From Methanomassiliicoccaceae archaeon UBA113 (lineage in GTDB: Archaea; Thermoplasmatota; Thermoplasmata; Methanomassiliicoccales; Methanomethylophilaceae): DNA of 9,737 nucleotides. The translations under genes were made by a program, and so were the position numbers. The notes beneath the pieces were generated by a model. It was not told the origin of the DNA. It made no database searches and saw only the letters and a program-made list of their open reading frames with translations. The stretch covers positions 1-9,737 of the forward strand of contig DAXB01000057.1 of assembly GCA_002506175.1 (NCBI GenBank), given 5' to 3'. Shown here piece after piece: positions 6,541 through 9,737 of this stretch. The number at the start of each line of letters is the position of its first letter. Positions within the stretch are counted from its first letter, which is position 1.

Positions 6541-8202
6541 ATGAAGGGAACCAAAGCTCTGATTGCAATGCTCGAGAAAAAGGGCGTCGAGACCATGTTC
6601 GGATACCCGGGAGGTACGGTCATACCGATATTCGATGAACTGTACGAGTCCGGACTCAGACATGTATTGGTACGCCACGAGCAATGCGCCGCGCACATGG
6701 CGGACGGTTTCGCCCGTGCAAGCGGGAAACCCGGAGTATGCCTCGCGACAAGCGGCCCGGGAGCCACCAATCTCATCACCGGAGTAGCCACCGCATATGC
6801 CGATTCGGTACCGATGATCGCGCTGACCGGTCAGGTCGGTGTCGGCTCCATGGGATTGGGAGCGTTCCAGGAAGTGGATGCATACAGCGTCCTTATGCCC
6901 ATCACCAAGCATAACTTCAGGGTCCTTAACATCGACAGACTGCCTCATGCGATTTCAGAGGCATGGGACATCTGCCAGATAGGACGTCCCGGACCGGTTC
7001 ACATAGACCTTCCGATCGACCAGATGAACTCGGAGATCGATGAATCCACACTCGACGAGAAATACGGGATCAAACCCGTGGACGAGGATATCTCCAAGAT
7101 TGCCGAGGCGATAGCCGCCATCAAGGCTGCGAAGAGGCCGCTCATCCTCGTCGGAGGAGGAGCCATCAACGCATGGCAGGATGTCAGGAAACTGGCGGAG
7201 ATCCTCAGATGCCCCGTGGACACCACCCTCATGGGAATCGGAATAGTATCATCATCATACGACCTGTGCATGGGAACGCTCGGAATGCACGGACGCATGG
7301 CCGCCCTCACCGCGATGAAGGAATGCGACCTCATCATATCGCTCGGAGCCAGATTCTCGGACAGGACCTACGGACCAAACAGCCGCATGAACGGCGGCAG
7401 GGTCATCCACGTCGATATCGATCCGACGGAGTTCGGCAAACACGGACATAAGGACTGCATCGATATCCAGGCCGACTGCGGAAAGGCTGTCAGGATGATG
7501 ATCGATGGTCTCGCAGGATACGTTCCCAACACGGAATGGACATCCAGGGGGCAGTCGCTCAAGAAGAAGTGCGTCTCATGCAACAGGAACATCCAATCGA
7601 TTCCCATCGCACCACAGAAGATCATGAGGGAGATCGACGCCCTCATCGACGACAACTCCATAATCACGACGGATGTCGGTCAGAACCAGATGTGGGCCAT
7701 GCACCACCTCAACATCAACAACCCCCGCCAGTTCCTTTCGTCAGGAACCTTCGGAACCATGGGATTCGGATTGCCGGCAGCCATCGGAGCCAAAGCAGCC
7801 AAGTCCGATGCGGACGTCATCTGCATCACCGGAGACGGCGGATTCCAAATGGTCATGCAGGAAGTGGCTACATCCATCGCCGAAGACCTCCCAGTGACGA
7901 TAGTCATACTGAGGAACAGCACCCTAGGTATGGTCAGGCAGTGGCAGCACCTCATGTGGAACGACAGATACAGCAACACGACGCTCCACGCCAATCCCGA
8001 CTTCGTCAAACTGGCAGAGGCGTTCGGAGCAGAAGGAATCCTCGTAGAGAAACCGGGAGAGATCTCCGATGCCCTTAAAGAGGCCAAGGACTGCGGAAGG
8101 ACATGTATCGTCGAGATCGCGACGGATCCTGATGAGAACGTCCTCCCGATGGTACCCGCGGCACCGAACAACCCTGTAATCATGGGGCGCTGCCAATTCT
8201 GA
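6541..8202 (+). CDS. ilvB: Acetolactate synthase, large catalytic subunit
   Basis: This enzyme uses thiamine diphosphate to condense two pyruvates to 2-acetolactate, or pyruvate with 2-oxobutyrate. It is the first committed step of valine, leucine and isoleucine synthesis in the cytosol. The 553-residue protein has the N-terminal ThDP pyrimidine domain with catalytic E47 in VRHEQ and the ATSGPGATN loop (69-77). The FAD-binding central domain follows, with GAFQEVD (107-113), K123, GRPGPVHIDLP (148-158) and GARFSDR (269-275). The C-terminal ThDP domain carries GDGGFQM (431-437) to N459, and MVRQWQ (464-469), where W468 matches the active-site tryptophan of plant and yeast enzymes. LPMVPA near the C-terminus is also diagnostic. 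The start at 6541 (MKGTKALIAMLEKKG) follows AAAGG and agrees with family N-termini. No ilvN regulatory subunit or ilvC follows; cca begins 4 nt downstream. Confidence 0.95.
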   Translation: MKGTKALIAMLEKKGVETMFGYPGGTVIPIFDELYESGLRHVLVRHEQCAAHMADGFARASGKPGVCLATSGPGATNLITGVATAYADSVPMIALTGQVGVGSMGLGAFQEVDAYSVLMPITKHNFRVLNIDRLPHAISEAWDICQIGRPGPVHIDLPIDQMNSEIDESTLDEKYGIKPVDEDISKIAEAIAAIKAAKRPLILVGGGAINAWQDVRKLAEILRCPVDTTLMGIGIVSSSYDLCMGTLGMHGRMAALTAMKECDLIISLGARFSDRTYGPNSRMNGGRVIHVDIDPTEFGKHGHKDCIDIQADCGKAVRMMIDGLAGYVPNTEWTSRGQSLKKKCVSCNRNIQSIPIAPQKIMREIDALIDDNSIITTDVGQNQMWAMHHLNINNPRQFLSSGTFGTMGFGLPAAIGAKAAKSDADVICITGDGGFQMVMQEVATSIAEDLPVTIVILRNSTLGMVRQWQHLMWNDRYSNTTLHANPDFVKLAEAFGAEGILVEKPGEISDALKEAKDCGRTCIVEIATDPDENVLPMVPAAPNNPVIMGRCQF

Positions 8203-8206
8203 TACC

Positions 8207-9541
8207 ATGGATGCGGAACTAGTGGAACTGTCCGTGCTCGGACAGATAATGCCCTCCAAGAAGGAGATGGATTTCATCGACGGCCGCGCATCGCGCCTCC
8301 TGAAAATCGCGAGGGATTACTATGCGGAGAGGAACATCCCCGTAGAAGTGAGGTATGCCGGGTCATACGCCAAGGACACCTATCTCGCCGACCCGGACCT
8401 GGACCTTTTCATGCTCTTCCCCACGGACATGCCCCGCGAGGAGATGACCAAGATCGGCCTCCAAGCCGGAAGGGACATTATCGGCGGGGAGCTCGTGTAC
8501 TCTGAGCATCCCTACACCACAGGAAGGTTCGAAGGCGTGGAGGTGGACATGGTTCCGTGCTACAAACTGGAATCCACCGAGAAGCTCCAGACCGCAGTGG
8601 ACCGCACGCCTTTCCACACCGAGTACATCTTGTCACATTTGGATTTCAACGGAAGGGACCAGGTCAGACTGCTCAAGAAGTTCATGAAGGCCTGCGGCAC
8701 ATACGGTGCAGAGCAGGACACCAGAGGATTCTCCGGGTACCTGTGCGAGGTGCTGATAGTGAAGTACGGCTCGTTCCTGAAGGTGCTGGAGGAATCCCAG
8801 TCATGGGAGAAGTACACATCGATATCCATAGGTGAATCCGGACCGCACATCAAGGAGACTTTAGTCTTCTACGATCCGGTGGACATCAAGAGGAACGTCG
8901 CATCGGCGGTTCATGAGGAGACCATGGAGAAATTCAAGAGGGCCGCGAAGGCCTACCTCGCCGAACCGGACGAGCGGTTCTTCTTCCCGAACAGACGCGT
9001 GCCTCTCGCCTACGAGGAGCTTGAATGGATCTGCAGCAACAAGAGGTCCAGGCTGGCATCGGTGGTGTTCATGAAACCGAAGGATGTCGTGGACGACAAC
9101 CTACAGGGGCAGCTCTGGAAAAGCCAGTACGCCCTGATCGAGAAGATGGAAAGCTGCGAGTTCAAAGTCAGATCCGCCACGCACAGTCTCGATGAGTACA
9201 GGATGACCATAGTGTTCGAGCTGGAATCCGATGTGCTGCCGGAGACCTACAAGCACTTCGGACCTCCGACCAAGGTCAAGACCTCCGAGAATTTCCTCGA
9301 GAAATGGAAGGACAATCCCTACGGAGAGCCGTTCATCGAGGACGGAAAGTGGGCGGTAATAGCCGACAGACCTATCCGCACTGCAGAGGAATTCCTGTAC
9401 AAACGCACCGCCACTTCCGGCATCGGCAGGAGCCTGGTAACGGATACCATGACGGTCTACGGCCATGATATGACGCTTCAATGCGTCGATCCGATGCTAC
9501 TGACCGAACTCCTGGATCCTAAAGATCCATGGGAAATCTGA
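8207..9541 (+). CDS. cca: CCA-adding enzyme, archaeal class I tRNA nucleotidyltransferase
   Basis: This enzyme adds or repairs the 3'-terminal CCA of tRNAs from CTP and ATP without a nucleic acid template. The 444-residue length is close to known archaeal enzymes (about 437). The nucleotidyltransferase fold shows AGSYAKDTYL (51-60), the metal-binding acidic pair D64 and D66 in DPDLDLF, and the third acidic residue D114 in VEVDMVPCYK. Further class I signatures are AVDRTPFHTEY (130-140), RLLKKFMKACGTYGAE and RGFSGYLCEVLIVKYGSF. The C-terminal half matches the body/tail region that holds the tRNA top half. The ATG at 8207 lies 4 nt after the ilvB stop and has no clear Shine-Dalgarno sequence, so translation is probably coupled to ilvB. 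An in-frame Met at residue 15 is a possible alternative start. The tRNA-Pro gene 45 nt downstream lacks an encoded CCA and so needs this enzyme. Confidence 0.95.
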   Translation: MDAELVELSVLGQIMPSKKEMDFIDGRASRLLKIARDYYAERNIPVEVRYAGSYAKDTYLADPDLDLFMLFPTDMPREEMTKIGLQAGRDIIGGELVYSEHPYTTGRFEGVEVDMVPCYKLESTEKLQTAVDRTPFHTEYILSHLDFNGRDQVRLLKKFMKACGTYGAEQDTRGFSGYLCEVLIVKYGSFLKVLEESQSWEKYTSISIGESGPHIKETLVFYDPVDIKRNVASAVHEETMEKFKRAAKAYLAEPDERFFFPNRRVPLAYEELEWICSNKRSRLASVVFMKPKDVVDDNLQGQLWKSQYALIEKMESCEFKVRSATHSLDEYRMTIVFELESDVLPETYKHFGPPTKVKTSENFLEKWKDNPYGEPFIEDGKWAVIADRPIRTAEEFLYKRTATSGIGRSLVTDTMTVYGHDMTLQCVDPMLLTELLDPKDPWEI

Positions 9542-9551
9542 TTTCCCACAG

Positions 9552-9560
9552 ATTTTAATA
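9552..9560 (+). promoter_or_regulatory. TATA box for the tRNA-Pro gene
   Basis: ATTTTAATA is centred about 31 bp before the first base of the mature tRNA. That allows transcription to start a few bases upstream, with the 5' leader removed by RNase P. It suggests the tRNA has its own promoter rather than depending on read-through from cca. Confidence 0.6.
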
Positions 9561-9586
9561 GAGCTTAGGAATACTTCACACCCAGT

Positions 9587-9659
9587 GGGCCTATGGGCTA
9601 GCTTGGTATACTTGTGGCTTTGGGAGCCATTGACCCCGGTTCAAATCCGGGTAGGCCCA
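9587..9659 (+). tRNA. tRNA-Pro, anticodon UGG
   Basis: The gene is 73 nt with no intron. The acceptor stem GGGCCTA (9587-9593) pairs perfectly with TAGGCCC (9652-9658), and the discriminator is A9659. The anticodon stem GTGGC (9614-9618) pairs with GCCAT (9626-9630), with a G-U at the top. The loop TTTGGGA places TGG at 9621-9623 (Pro, reading CCA and by wobble other CCN codons). The T-arm CCCGG/CCGGG is perfect around TTCAAAT. The D-loop has the conserved GG (9605-9606), but the D-stem (9596-9599 with 9609-9612) is weak: one G-U, one G-C, a C-A and a U-U. The 3' end continues C-T-C-A, so CCA is not encoded and must be added after transcription. Confidence 0.93.
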
Positions 9660-9737
9660 CTCATACATCTTCGAATCAGAGTTCTTTCGAAAACCGAACC
9701 TTGTTCACTTTGAATTATTACCTTAAAATTTGACCCG
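9660..9737. other. Downstream flank of the tRNA with a TTCGAA inverted repeat
   Basis: No gene is visible in these last 78 bases. Two TTCGAA hexamers (9670-9675 and 9686-9691) can pair across a 10-nt loop just after the tRNA and might form a 3'-end structure, but the T-tail is poor. I see no duplicated tRNA 3' end that would mark an integrated element within the window. Confidence 0.35.

Noticed and set aside
9587..9737. tRNA gene as an integration (att) site for a mobile element
   Set aside because: No integrase and no repeated tRNA 3' end occurs in the visible flank. The window ends 78 bases later, so it cannot be tested further here.
1..9737. CRISPR array, insertion sequence or defence system
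   Set aside because: I saw no regularly spaced repeats, transposase motifs, terminal inverted repeats or defence-type domains on either strand.

Overview
The window reads as an ordinary chromosomal stretch of a methanogen-like euryarchaeon. The archaeal signs are a type II (archaeal) glyceraldehyde-3-phosphate dehydrogenase, a class I (archaeal) CCA-adding enzyme, TATA boxes placed for leaderless or short-leader transcripts, and a tRNA gene without an encoded CCA. The protein style and gut-type housekeeping set suggest Thermoplasmata/Methanomassiliicoccales. That lineage call is inference from resemblance, not from a search.

Layout: 1-797 holds one small four-helix membrane protein gene (233-607, minus) with its own TATA box and a hairpin/T-tail terminator, on an A/T-richer background. 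798-3057 (minus) is a two-gene unit, gap then pgk, separated by 10 nt; together they interconvert glyceraldehyde-3-phosphate and 3-phosphoglycerate. A 107-bp divergent promoter region separates it from a plus-strand gene for a membrane-anchored, extracytoplasmic protein of about three repeated modules (3165-4358).

4492-6446 (plus) is an ABC exporter operon: a BcrA/NatA-like ATPase overlapping a six-helix ABC-2 permease that has an unusually long outer loop. After a strong terminator-like hairpin, 6541-9541 (plus) is a second operon: ilvB (acetolactate synthase catalytic subunit) and, 4 nt later, cca (tRNA nucleotidyltransferase). A tRNA-Pro(UGG) gene follows at 9587-9659 with its own TATA box.

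I see no CRISPR array, insertion sequence, integrase, defence system or clearly novel system. The points most worth a second look are the repeat-built surface protein beside the ABC exporter, the ilvB-cca pairing without ilvN, and the recurring hairpin terminators.
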